Source of the DNA: a virus
Virus record (IMG/VR): IMGVR_UViG_3300046718_000052
Location: 1 to 22,121 of that record
Direction: 5' to 3' (one strand)
Length of the DNA: 22,121 nt
The notes under the pieces were generated by a model. The model did no database searches. It was not told the origin of the DNA and worked only from the letters and a program-made list of their open reading frames with translations. Both the position numbers and the translations under genes were made by a program. Below, piece after piece: positions 1-6,187 of this stretch. The stretch's first letter is position 1, and every line of letters starts with the position of its first letter.

Positions 1-144
1 ACAGCGGGTACTCCAGCCGTTGCGGCGTTCCCGATGAAGTCTATGTTCCAGACTGACTCGTTGGCGCTGCGGTTGATCCTGCCGGTTAACTGGACCATTC
101 GTCGTACAGGAACTGTTGCATGGGTGGCCGGAGTTACCTGGTAG
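1..144 (+). CDS. Major capsid protein, HK97-like, C-terminal end only (partial)
   Basis: Reading frame 1 is open from the window edge to a TAG at 142-144, giving the last 47 residues of a protein whose start lies upstream. The peptide contains MFQTDSLALRLILPVNWTIR followed by a hydrophobic tail ending in GVTW. This is the usual C-terminal signature of HK97-fold phage major capsid proteins, in which a final beta strand (the P-domain end) carries an F-Q-T-D-S-(I/L)-A-L-R pattern. The product would form the icosahedral shell. It is followed by a small mobile gene and then the portal gene, which fits a head module. The identification rests on a short stretch but on a distinctive motif. Whether a protease domain is fused upstream cannot be seen. 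Confidence 0.85.
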   Translation, partial: TAGTPAVAAFPMKSMFQTDSLALRLILPVNWTIRRTGTVAWVAGVTW

Positions 145-179
145 CCTGGGTACTTTCCATTGTTGGTAATATAGTGCAT

Positions 180-209
180 GGTGCTCTCCTTAGAAAATAG
201 GAGAGCACC
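180..209 (+). promoter_or_regulatory. Stem-loop sequestering the ribosome binding site of the AP2/HNH gene
   Basis: GGTGCTCTCCT at 180-190 is the exact reverse complement of AGGAGAGCACC at 199-209, with an 8-base A/T-rich loop (191-198). The 3' arm contains the AGGAG Shine-Dalgarno of the gene starting at 211, so in RNA the ribosome binding site would be buried in an 11-bp stem. No T-tract follows, so it is not a standard intrinsic terminator. Ribosome-site-masking hairpins are known for phage T4 homing endonuclease genes such as I-TevI, where they limit translation of read-through transcripts; a similar role here is inference. An in-frame ATG at 178 just before the stem offers an alternative start that would bypass the block. 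Confidence 0.7.
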
Positions 210-210
210 T

Positions 211-888
211 ATGTCACAGTCACTAGTCGGCCAACGTTTTGGAAAGTTGATAGCCCTGAAAGAGGTTTTGCGTATTAAGAATCGACGAGCTTTTAAATTT
301 CAATGCGATTGTGGAATAAAGTGTGTCAAGCATTTGAGTGCAGTTGTTGCAGGACGTACACGATCGTGTGGATGTTTGAAACGTGAAAATATTGGAGATA
401 GAACGCGAACGCATGGTATGTCAACGACACCAACTTATAAAACCTGGTGTGGGATGCGTAAGCGATGCTATAGCCAAAATAGTAAGTCCTACGCTGATTA
501 CGGTGGACGTGGTATTAGGGTTTGTAAGCGGTGGCAGAAGTTTGTAAACTTTCTTGCGGATATGGGAGAGCGTCCGACACTGGAGCATGAAATTTCGCGT
601 ATCAATAACAATAAAGGGTATCAACCCGGTAATTGTGAGTGGACGATTGATGGTGTTGCGCAGACTAGAAATAGACGAAAACAGAAATATCATTCAAACC
701 GTGGGAAGGCAACTAGCCGATTTCGTGGTGTTGACTTGTGGGCAGGTAAACTCTGGCGAGCTCGCATTGCATTAAGAGGGAAAGTTAAGTACCTTGGTAC
801 TTTTAGAAAAGAAACGGAAGCTGCTCGAACTTACGACAAGGTTGCGCGTTTACACCGGGGATTCATTTTGAATTTCCCAGAACTGTAG
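211..888 (+). CDS. AP2-domain HNH homing endonuclease-like protein
   Basis: A 225-residue protein if started at ATG 211, which has AGGAGAG 9 bases upstream; the in-frame ATG at 178 would add 11 residues but lacks a clear ribosome site. Residues 1-58 form a zinc-ribbon-like segment with CDC and CGC pairs (Cys32, 34, 38, 53, 55). Residues about 67-155 match the phage HNH-type pattern with YGGRGI, a W-F-F-MG-RP stretch and GYQPGNCEW. Residues about 169-225 form an AP2 DNA-binding domain (SRFRGV, W-A-I, YLGTF, A-A-YD-A). This domain combination is typical of self-spreading phage endonuclease genes that cut alleles lacking them. The usual RIDN motif reads RINN here, so nuclease activity is uncertain. 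The gene is visibly more A/T-rich than its neighbours and separates capsid from the rest of the head genes, which suggests an insertion. Its TAG stop overlaps the ribosome site of the next gene. Confidence 0.85.
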   Translation: MSQSLVGQRFGKLIALKEVLRIKNRRAFKFQCDCGIKCVKHLSAVVAGRTRSCGCLKRENIGDRTRTHGMSTTPTYKTWCGMRKRCYSQNSKSYADYGGRGIRVCKRWQKFVNFLADMGERPTLEHEISRINNNKGYQPGNCEWTIDGVAQTRNRRKQKYHSNRGKATSRFRGVDLWAGKLWRARIALRGKVKYLGTFRKETEAARTYDKVARLHRGFILNFPEL

Positions 889-899
889 GAGCTAGTGTT

Positions 900-1241
900 A
901 TGACTGATGCAGATCAGGCTGCCAAGGCGCAGCAAGACGCAGAGAAGAAGCGTGCTGACGAGGTCAGGAAGAAACTGACTGAGGAACGTTCGGCACGTGA
1001 GAAGGCACGGACCGAGATGGCTCAATCGCAAACCACTGTGAAGCCGACACCAACGCAGGAAGAAAATGATCTTGCGGCGTCAGGTGTGCACCTTTCGGAG
1101 CACGAGCCGGATGGTTCGCCGGATCAGGTGTTAGGTCTCGATCCGAGGTCCATTGAAGAAAAGAAGCAGGCAGAAGCTAACAAGCCTACTTCGAAGGGTA
1201 GCTACCAGAATCGTGCTGCTACCACAACTGAGCGAGTGTAG
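900..1241 (+). CDS. Small charged, mostly disordered head-module protein of unknown function
   Basis: A 113-residue protein starting with ATG 900, preceded by TAGGAG (886-891) at good spacing. Residues about 5-42 are rich in Lys, Arg, Glu and Ala and probably form one amphipathic helix or coiled coil. The middle holds a PTPTQEENDLAASGVH stretch and an acidic segment HEPDGSPDQ. The C-terminus is polar and probably flexible. No enzyme motif or membrane segment is visible. It would lie directly after the capsid gene if the endonuclease were absent, so it is probably a conserved small companion of the head genes. A scaffold-like, decoration or assembly role is possible, but I do not recognise a characterised family. 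Confidence 0.7.
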   Translation: MTDADQAAKAQQDAEKKRADEVRKKLTEERSAREKARTEMAQSQTTVKPTPTQEENDLAASGVHLSEHEPDGSPDQVLGLDPRSIEEKKQAEANKPTSKGSYQNRAATTTERV

Positions 1242-1389
1242 TTGTTCGATTAGCGGTACGTTCCTCGTCTTCCCCGGCGTATCCGTACTGCTGGTTTGAA
1301 CAATGGACGTGGTCGAGTAGTTAAGGATTGCAATTGCTTCCTCCTGTTGTCCTGAACGTGCTCGATCACGTTTTCATTAGGAATGGACT
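1242..1389 (+). other. 148-bp intergenic stretch before the portal gene with a weak hairpin
   Basis: This is the longest non-coding stretch in the window. No open frame with a start and ribosome site was seen. A 6-bp inverted repeat AACGTG (1355-1360) / CACGTT (1367-1372) with a 6-base loop is followed by only two further Ts and then CATTAG. It is too weak to call a terminator but could be an attenuator or processing site. The portal ribosome site AGGA (1379-1382) lies just after it. No convincing sigma-70 promoter was found, although a phage-specific promoter here cannot be excluded. Confidence 0.4.
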
Positions 1390-2790
1390 ATGACGCTTAG
1401 AAGTACCGTTGCGAGTATTATTCGACCGATACTACGAGCGGTCGAAGGCGATTACCGTCCCGGTCCTTATTATCTGCCAGTGAGTGGTGGCACGTTACCA
1501 GCAGGTAGTCCGATTACCTGGTGGCAGAATGGCGGCAGTATTCAACGTGGTGCTCCCTCCGCAATGGTAGACGCCTGCATTAATGCCTACAGTCAAACCA
1601 CTGCAATGTGTCCAGGTGATCACTGGCTAAGTGATGACGAAGGTGGTCGAGACCGTGTGATGACTTCAGACTTGTCGCGCATTCTCCGTGCGCCGAATGA
1701 ATACCAATCCATCAGTGATTTTATGTTGAATGCAGTGCGTTCGCTTTACGCAGATGGCAATTGCTATGCGCTAGCGTTGCGCAACAGCCGTTTTGAGATT
1801 GCGTCATTGCATCTCATGCACCCAGGCAATAGCATGCCGTATGTTGCTGAGAATGGGGAGATCTTTTTCTCATTGGGTGGCAATCCTGTTATCGATCGCG
1901 TAATACCAGAAATGGATTTGGTGCCTGCGCGAGATGTGCTGCATATCAAGATGAACACCACAGCTTTTGATCTACGTGGTGTCAGTCCGCTGGTTGCGCT
2001 GGTTCGAGATATGGCAGTCAGTGACGCGATCGGTAATCAACAATTGAATTTTTACATGAACCAGGCGCGACCGAGTATTGTGCTTTCTACAGATCTGCGG
2101 TTGGATCGAGAAACTACCGACATGCTGCGGCAGAAGTGGGATGAGCATTCACGCGGTGTCGGGATCGGCGGTACGCCTATTCTGTCATCTGGCTTAAAAC
2201 CTTATCCGATGCAGATAAATTCTGTGGACGCGCAACTTGCAGACGTGATGAAGATTTCTGACTCGCGTGTTGCAATGGCATATCGTATCCCGCTGCAGAT
2301 GTTTGGGTTAGGGAGTGGTCCGGTTGGCTCTACCGAGGCACTAATGCAAATGTGGATTTCTACGGGATTGGGCTTTTGCTTAAACCACGTAGAAGAAGCC
2401 ATGGGAAACTTCTTTAAGCTCAATGGCGTCCCAGAAGAATATCTCGAATTTGATACGTCTGCGCTCTTGCGATCTGCTTTCAAGGATCGTGTGGAGGCTT
2501 ACGCACGATCGGTGCAAGGAGGAATTCATGCACCGAATGAGGCGCGTGCTGCATTCGATATGGAACAAGTAGCTTACGGTGACGAACCGCGCGTACAGCA
2601 GCAGGTCGTTCCATTGAGTGCAGCGGGAAAAATCCCAGCGAGCCCAGCACCGGGTGCGCCACCGCCAGCACCGGCAGCGGCGGAGGTTAAACCACCGCAG
2701 CCTAGTGAACCAAAAGGCATTACCGATGCTGACAGATCAATCCTCCTCAGTCGCTTCAGATCATCGCATGCCCGTAGCATCTCCGTTTGA
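1390..2790 (+). CDS. Portal protein, HK97 family
   Basis: A 466-residue protein, within the usual range for HK97-type portals, starting at ATG 1390 with AGGA 7 bases upstream. The N-terminal part carries a V-D-ACI-A-(T)-A-(M) helix. The core has LRAPNEYQSISDFM, a YADGNCYAL strand, VLHIK, and a DLRGVSPLVAL segment near residues 198-208. The later part has an RVAMAYRIPLQMFG segment followed by G-V-GSTEALMQMW. Together these form the recognisable phage_portal (HK97) pattern. The protein should form the dodecameric ring at the capsid vertex through which DNA is packaged and to which the neck attaches. The last 60 residues are a Pro/Ala-rich tail that overlaps the next gene in another frame. The gene lies after capsid rather than before it. 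Confidence 0.93.
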   Translation: MTLRSTVASIIRPILRAVEGDYRPGPYYLPVSGGTLPAGSPITWWQNGGSIQRGAPSAMVDACINAYSQTTAMCPGDHWLSDDEGGRDRVMTSDLSRILRAPNEYQSISDFMLNAVRSLYADGNCYALALRNSRFEIASLHLMHPGNSMPYVAENGEIFFSLGGNPVIDRVIPEMDLVPARDVLHIKMNTTAFDLRGVSPLVALVRDMAVSDAIGNQQLNFYMNQARPSIVLSTDLRLDRETTDMLRQKWDEHSRGVGIGGTPILSSGLKPYPMQINSVDAQLADVMKISDSRVAMAYRIPLQMFGLGSGPVGSTEALMQMWISTGLGFCLNHVEEAMGNFFKLNGVPEEYLEFDTSALLRSAFKDRVEAYARSVQGGIHAPNEARAAFDMEQVAYGDEPRVQQQVVPLSAAGKIPASPAPGAPPPAPAAAEVKPPQPSEPKGITDADRSILLSRFRSSHARSISV

Positions 2791-3736
2791 GTTGCTTGCG
2801 GAGGAATTAGGTGCCGTCGCAGGACGGATAGAACGGGAGTCAGCTTCTAAGATTGCTGCGCTCGTTGCAGATGTGGGTCGCCGGTTTGCAGAACATGAAT
2901 TGCAAATTGAGCGGCTGCAGAAGGCACTTGAAGGTGCGATAGCACAACGTATTAATGTTTGGGATCAACTGATCAATGACAAACTGTCATCACTGTGTGA
3001 TGGTGAGGATGGCCTTCCGGGCAAAGATGGCATCGATGGCGAGGACGGTGCGCCTGGTAAGGACGGCATTGACGGGAAGGACGGTCTCCAGGGAGTACCA
3101 GGAAAGGATGGCGCGGCAGGTGCAGCAGGACAAGATGGCGCGGCAGGCAGTGCGGGAGTTGATGGCAAAGACGGTAAGGACGGCAGTAACGGCAAAGACG
3201 GTGTCGCAGGAAAATTACCCAAAGTAAGAGTTTGGAAGGAAGGGGTTTGGTACGACGGTGATGTGGTGCGCCATGTTGGCGGCACGTACCAAGCTGAACG
3301 CGATACCGCAGCCACTCCTGGTTCGAGCGTTGATTGGATTTGTCTTGCTGCTGCTGGGTTGGATGGCGAGGACGGCAAAGATGGAGCAGACGGTAAGTCA
3401 TTAACGATCCGAGAGACGTTTGATCCAACACATAAGTATAGTGCACTAGATGTTGTGACGCTCGATCACAAGTGGTTTGTTGCTAAGGTTGATGATCCAG
3501 GGATGTGTCCGGGTCCTGGCTGGAAGGCGGGTCCTGGGATCGGCCGCACCGGCAAGCCGGGAGAGCCTGGACCGAGGGGGGAGCAAGGTCCAGCCGGTGC
3601 GATGATTACGGAATGGGAAATTCAAGCTAAGACGTTTGAAGCCATTCCTATTATGAGTGATGGCACTGCTGGTTCACCGTTGCAGCTTCGGGAATTGTTT
3701 GAGCAGTTTCAAATGGAGGGCGGCGATGCATTCTAG
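2726..3736 (+). CDS. Collagen-like protein with carbohydrate-binding-like segments, candidate head fibre
   Basis: A 336-residue protein. ATG 2726 is chosen because AAAAGG lies 8 bases upstream; the alternative ATG 2768 has no visible ribosome site. Residues about 17-85 are predicted amphipathic helix or coiled coil (ELLAEELGAVAGRIE and following). Residues 93-163 are 24 Gly-X-Y triplets rich in GKD, GED and GID. Residues about 164-210 contain W-K-GVWYDGDVV, GGTYQA and PG-S-DW, resembling CBM5/12 chitin-binding-like folds. A short Gly-X-Y stretch, a second YSALDVV/KWFVAK segment and a third short GKPGEPGPRGEQGPAG stretch follow, then an acidic C-terminus. Trimeric coiled coil plus collagen helix suggests an elongated fibre; its place between portal and connector suggests attachment to the head or neck. 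Role in surface adhesion is inferred. It overlaps the portal gene by 65 bases and the connector gene by 11. Confidence 0.85.
   Translation: MLTDQSSSVASDHRMPVASPFELLAEELGAVAGRIERESASKIAALVADVGRRFAEHELQIERLQKALEGAIAQRINVWDQLINDKLSSLCDGEDGLPGKDGIDGEDGAPGKDGIDGKDGLQGVPGKDGAAGAAGQDGAAGSAGVDGKDGKDGSNGKDGVAGKLPKVRVWKEGVWYDGDVVRHVGGTYQAERDTAATPGSSVDWICLAAAGLDGEDGKDGADGKSLTIRETFDPTHKYSALDVVTLDHKWFVAKVDDPGMCPGPGWKAGPGIGRTGKPGEPGPRGEQGPAGAMITEWEIQAKTFEAIPIMSDGTAGSPLQLRELFEQFQMEGGDAF
3002..3211 (+). repeat. Degenerate 9-bp Gly-X-Y coding repeat (collagen-like)
   Basis: This tract consists of repeated 9-base units of the type GGN-NAN-GAN encoding Gly-Lys-Asp, Gly-Glu-Asp and Gly-Ile-Asp triplets. Units differ at many third positions, so it is a protein-level repeat more than a simple DNA satellite. 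Near-identical units such as GGCAAAGATGGCAT could still support slippage or recombination that changes fibre length. Confidence 0.8.
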
Positions 3737-4370
3737 CATTACTGTCACCAAGCCTGCTCCAGATAAAGCGTTAGTAACGCTTTACGAAGCCAAGGTGTCG
3801 CTGAAGATACCAACCTCGAGTACCGACAGCGACGAGATGCTGCGGTTCATTATTCTTCGCGCATCGGATGAAGTGCAGACGTTATGCAGTCGGGTGTTTC
3901 CCAAGGAAGAAGTGATCGAGACGTTTCGGGAGATCGCCAATCCTATTACGCGGTTGCCGCTTTCCCGTTATCCAGTGAAGCCACAGGATATTATTTCTGT
4001 TGCGGTGGATGGGGGTCCGGTGGATTTCGATATCGATCAGGAGTCAGGCATCCTGACGTTATATGGTGGGAGCTTTTGGTCCGAGAGCGTGATTGCTACG
4101 TACGCGGGCGGGTATGAAATTCCACAGGAAGTGCCACCGGCATTGCGGCAGGCAGTGTTATTGTTCGCACGAGAGACTTACTTTTCATCGCAGCATGGAG
4201 ATACCTCGGTACGGCAAATTACTCACAAGGAAAGCCGCATTACGTACTTCGATCCTAGTGCAATGGTAAAGGCAATGAATAGTGGTGGCGGTGGGGGCAG
4301 CGGTGGCGGTTCAGCAGCGCAGAATGCAGCCAAGAGTTTGTTGCAGCGGTACACGAGGTTGACAGCGTGA
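3726..4370 (+). CDS. Head-tail connector (adaptor), HK97 gp6-like
   Basis: ATG 3726 is preceded by GGAGGG 5 bases upstream and gives a 214-residue protein; the upstream in-frame ATG at 3657 would read back through the collagen-like gene. The opening VTLYEAKVSLKIP, then DEMLRFIILRASDEVQTLC and the IATYAGGYEIPQEVPPALRQ segment followed by a helix match the gp6-like connector family. In this family a helical bundle binds under the portal and the Y-A-GY-(V/I)P-P-L--A pattern is characteristic. It should form the first ring of the neck. A Gly/Ser-only linker (about residues 179-191) near the C-terminus joins a final helical segment and is unusual but compatible with flexibility. It ends immediately before the next ATG. 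Confidence 0.82.
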   Translation: MHSSITVTKPAPDKALVTLYEAKVSLKIPTSSTDSDEMLRFIILRASDEVQTLCSRVFPKEEVIETFREIANPITRLPLSRYPVKPQDIISVAVDGGPVDFDIDQESGILTLYGGSFWSESVIATYAGGYEIPQEVPPALRQAVLLFARETYFSSQHGDTSVRQITHKESRITYFDPSAMVKAMNSGGGGGSGGGSAAQNAAKSLLQRYTRLTA

Positions 4371-4955
4371 ATGGCCGTTGGCCAGATAGCCAAGCTTGTT
4401 GCGGCACTCATAAGCGGTGAGGGGAATTTAGTTGATAAGTTGTTAGAGACTAAGTTAGAAAAGCTTGGTGAGGATTTTTTAAGAAAACAATTAAGTGGTA
4501 GTTTCGGTGTCTTGTCAGGGATGCCGAAGTTTGGTACCAGTGGCGAGTTTAATAAATTACGTGATGCGTGGTTTAAACAAGGCCATGGTGGTTTTGGCGA
4601 GCATGGTGACTTTATTGAAAAACTTTTCAGCACCATGGAGCATGCGGGGGATAGCAAGGCTCCTGGCGGACGTAGTGGCAATCGTAGGGCGCAAGCTCGC
4701 TGGGCTAGGACGGATTGGGCGCGATCGCGTGCTGACTGGCTGGACAATAAGTGGAAGCATGATTGGCGCACGCAACCGCGTAGCTCGGTTACCGGACAGT
4801 GGTTGCCGGGACGGCTCGATAACATCGCGGCGACACTTCGGTATCAGGGCAGTAAGGCGGGACGTAGAACCTTGCGGCGACGTAAGCAGCGTAGGAAGGC
4901 AAGGTTGAGTGGACGTAGGGCAGCTAGGAAGTTGTTTAAAGGGTTGAAGCGATAA
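4371..4955 (+). CDS. Very basic protein of unknown function in the neck gene cluster
   Basis: A 194-residue protein whose ATG directly follows the stop codon of the connector gene, so it is probably translated by reinitiation; the GAGG at 4355-4358 is rather distant. Residues 1-40 look helical. The middle is Gly/His/Phe-rich (KQGHGGFGEHGDF). From about residue 105 the protein is rich in Arg and Trp (RRAQARWARTDWARSRADW), and the last 30 residues are almost purely basic. No signal peptide, membrane segment or known enzymatic motif is seen. The basic tail suggests contact with DNA or an acidic partner, for example in the head-tail junction. I do not recognise the family. A diverged HK97 gp10-like or Mu gpG-like morphogenesis protein is possible by position only. 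Confidence 0.6.
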   Translation: MAVGQIAKLVAALISGEGNLVDKLLETKLEKLGEDFLRKQLSGSFGVLSGMPKFGTSGEFNKLRDAWFKQGHGGFGEHGDFIEKLFSTMEHAGDSKAPGGRSGNRRAQARWARTDWARSRADWLDNKWKHDWRTQPRSSVTGQWLPGRLDNIAATLRYQGSKAGRRTLRRRKQRRKARLSGRRAARKLFKGLKR

Positions 4956-4956
4956 C

Positions 4957-5319
4957 ATGGCAATCAATTTTTCTCAGCAACTTTATATACATGCGCAGGA
5001 TACTTACAGTCGTGCTGTGGTGTTTACGCCGAAGGCAAGCCAACCGAATGGTCCAGCTTATACCGCGCGTGGTATCCTAGAGCAGGAAGCGATCGACGTT
5101 GCCGGGTTAGACAATTCTATCATTTCTGAAATGCGTATCATTCTCGATATCCGAGATGCAGAGTTTGCGGTACAGCCATTGCAGGGTGACCTGGTAGACA
5201 TCCCTGCTGACAGCAGCGGGTTACCTTTAGAGGGACAGTTTGAAGTGATTGACTCGGATCAGAATGGTGGCGGTGAGACAACATTGACGCTGCGGCGAAT
5301 GGTGCAGGCTAAGCCATGA
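4957..5319 (+). CDS. Head-closure / head-tail joining-like protein (stopper)
   Basis: A 120-residue protein starting one base after the previous stop. Visible landmarks are YTARGI near residue 36, a central I-LDIRDAEF strand, QGDLVDIPAD and a C-terminal G-FEVIDSDQNGGGETTLTLR segment. Small beta-barrel proteins with a GD-V-IP turn and a final T-L-LR strand in this position belong to the FII/gp7/SPP1 gp16-like head-closure group, which seals the connector after packaging and joins the tail. Length fits that group. The 4-base ATGA overlap with the next gene supports coupled synthesis. The exact family is inferred from pattern and position. Confidence 0.65.
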   Translation: MAINFSQQLYIHAQDTYSRAVVFTPKASQPNGPAYTARGILEQEAIDVAGLDNSIISEMRIILDIRDAEFAVQPLQGDLVDIPADSSGLPLEGQFEVIDSDQNGGGETTLTLRRMVQAKP

Positions 5320-5945
5320 CGGCTAGTAGTTATGCCATGATTGTGCGGGATGAGATCTTGGCTCGAGCTAAGTCGATGCCGTTTTTTGCTACGTTTAAGT
5401 TTGGCACTAACAAGGCAGAGCAGGTGCAGCCAGAGAAAATTCCATTTTGCGGTGTTTATTTTATTAGCGAAGATTTAACTCCAGATGGTGATGCCGATGT
5501 AGGGGAGCCACGTTTTCGTTCTTCAGTACTTTATGGTGTTTCGATCGTAGTGCAAAATAATGATGCAGCGGCAGCTGAGAATAAATTGGATGAAGCATGG
5601 GTGCTGGTCGCTGATCGTATATTCAGAGATCCGTCATTGTACATGAACCCAGCAGCGCAGATCCAGGCATATGTGCGAGGTAATCGAACTCATCAGTTTG
5701 GTTCTGTTGGTGCTGATAATTCTATTCCCGTTGCGGAGTGCCGCTTCACATTGACATGTGATCTTGGCACCATTGACTTTCCGCCGGTTATTGATGATGA
5801 TTTCAATACGCTGCATGTCACGACTCAATGGCCGTCTGGTGGCACACCGGCAGAAATTGCAGAGGTTCAGCAAGTGCAAGCTGAGTATGATCTTCCTCAG
5901 AATAAGGAGAAGGAAAATGGTAAAGGTAGTTCCGAAAAACGATAG
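5316..5945 (+). CDS. Tail terminator / tail completion-like protein
   Basis: A 209-residue protein overlapping the previous gene by ATGA. The order helix (YAMIVRDEILARAK), strand (IPFCGVYFISED), long beta segment (FRSSVLYGVSIVVQN) and then helix (AENKLDEAWVLVADRIFRD) followed by antiparallel strands is the usual layout of tail-terminator proteins (lambda gpU, Mu gp37 position). These cap the tube and sheath at the head-proximal end. Residues from about 185 are charged and probably flexible. Position directly before the DUF2635 and sheath genes matches Mu gp37. Motif evidence is general, so the assignment is mainly by fold pattern and context. Confidence 0.65.
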   Translation: MTASSYAMIVRDEILARAKSMPFFATFKFGTNKAEQVQPEKIPFCGVYFISEDLTPDGDADVGEPRFRSSVLYGVSIVVQNNDAAAAENKLDEAWVLVADRIFRDPSLYMNPAAQIQAYVRGNRTHQFGSVGADNSIPVAECRFTLTCDLGTIDFPPVIDDDFNTLHVTTQWPSGGTPAEIAEVQQVQAEYDLPQNKEKENGKGSSEKR

Positions 5946-6159
5946 CATTCGTAAGTTGCTCAAGCATCCTACTGCGGGACCGTTCCGCACAGAAGGCTCG
6001 TCGGATTGGCCGGATGATTCGTTTACTGCTCGTCGTATGGCTGACGGAGATGTGATACTCGAGCAGCACGCTGAGAAGAAGGTAGAGCAGCACGAAGAAG
6101 ACAAGCCTAACGCTGATAAGGCTGCTGAGAAGGCTAAGTCAGCTAAGGCTCGCGAGTAG
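5917..6159 (+). CDS. DUF2635 / Mu gp38-like small protein
   Basis: ATG 5917 with AAGGAGAAGG just upstream gives an 80-residue protein; upstream in-frame starts would overlap the preceding gene far more and lack ribosome sites. The start MVKVVPK, the central segment and the FTARRMADGDVIL pattern near residues 36-48 match the DUF2635 family. In Mu-like phages this family lies between the terminator-like gp37 and the sheath gene, exactly as here. The last 30 residues are Lys/Glu/Ala-rich and probably helical. Function is unknown even in Mu. The gene overlaps the end of the preceding gene by 29 bases in a different frame. Confidence 0.7.
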   Translation: MVKVVPKNDSIRKLLKHPTAGPFRTEGSSDWPDDSFTARRMADGDVILEQHAEKKVEQHEEDKPNADKAAEKAKSAKARE

Positions 6160-6187
6160 TTTAACAGACCACACAAAGGAGGGCAGC

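Noticed and set aside
145-180. Possible promoter TTGTTG...TATAGT before the endonuclease-like gene
   Set aside because: The two boxes are only 4 bases apart and no good -35 sits 17 bases before TATAGT.
1355-1374. Hairpin AACGTG/CACGTT with short T run before the portal gene as a terminator
   Set aside because: Only 6 bp, few Ts, and located directly before a gene that must be expressed; kept as a weak feature of the gap.
3002-3211. Collagen-coding tract considered as a CRISPR-like or tandem DNA repeat array
   Set aside because: Units are 9 bases, degenerate and in frame, with no unique spacers; explained fully by Gly-X-Y coding.
2965-3446. Long minus-strand open frames opposite the collagen-like gene
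   Set aside because: They are caused by the Gly-X-Y periodicity of the sense strand; their products are low-complexity Ser/Pro or His/Arg-rich and lack ribosome sites.
4223-4825. 200-codon minus-strand open frame
   Set aside because: It runs across two well supported plus-strand genes, has no ribosome site and its product has no recognisable pattern.
4495-4908. 137-codon plus-strand frame inside the basic protein gene
   Set aside because: No ribosome site and fully nested in another frame; best explained as a shadow of the Arg-rich coding.
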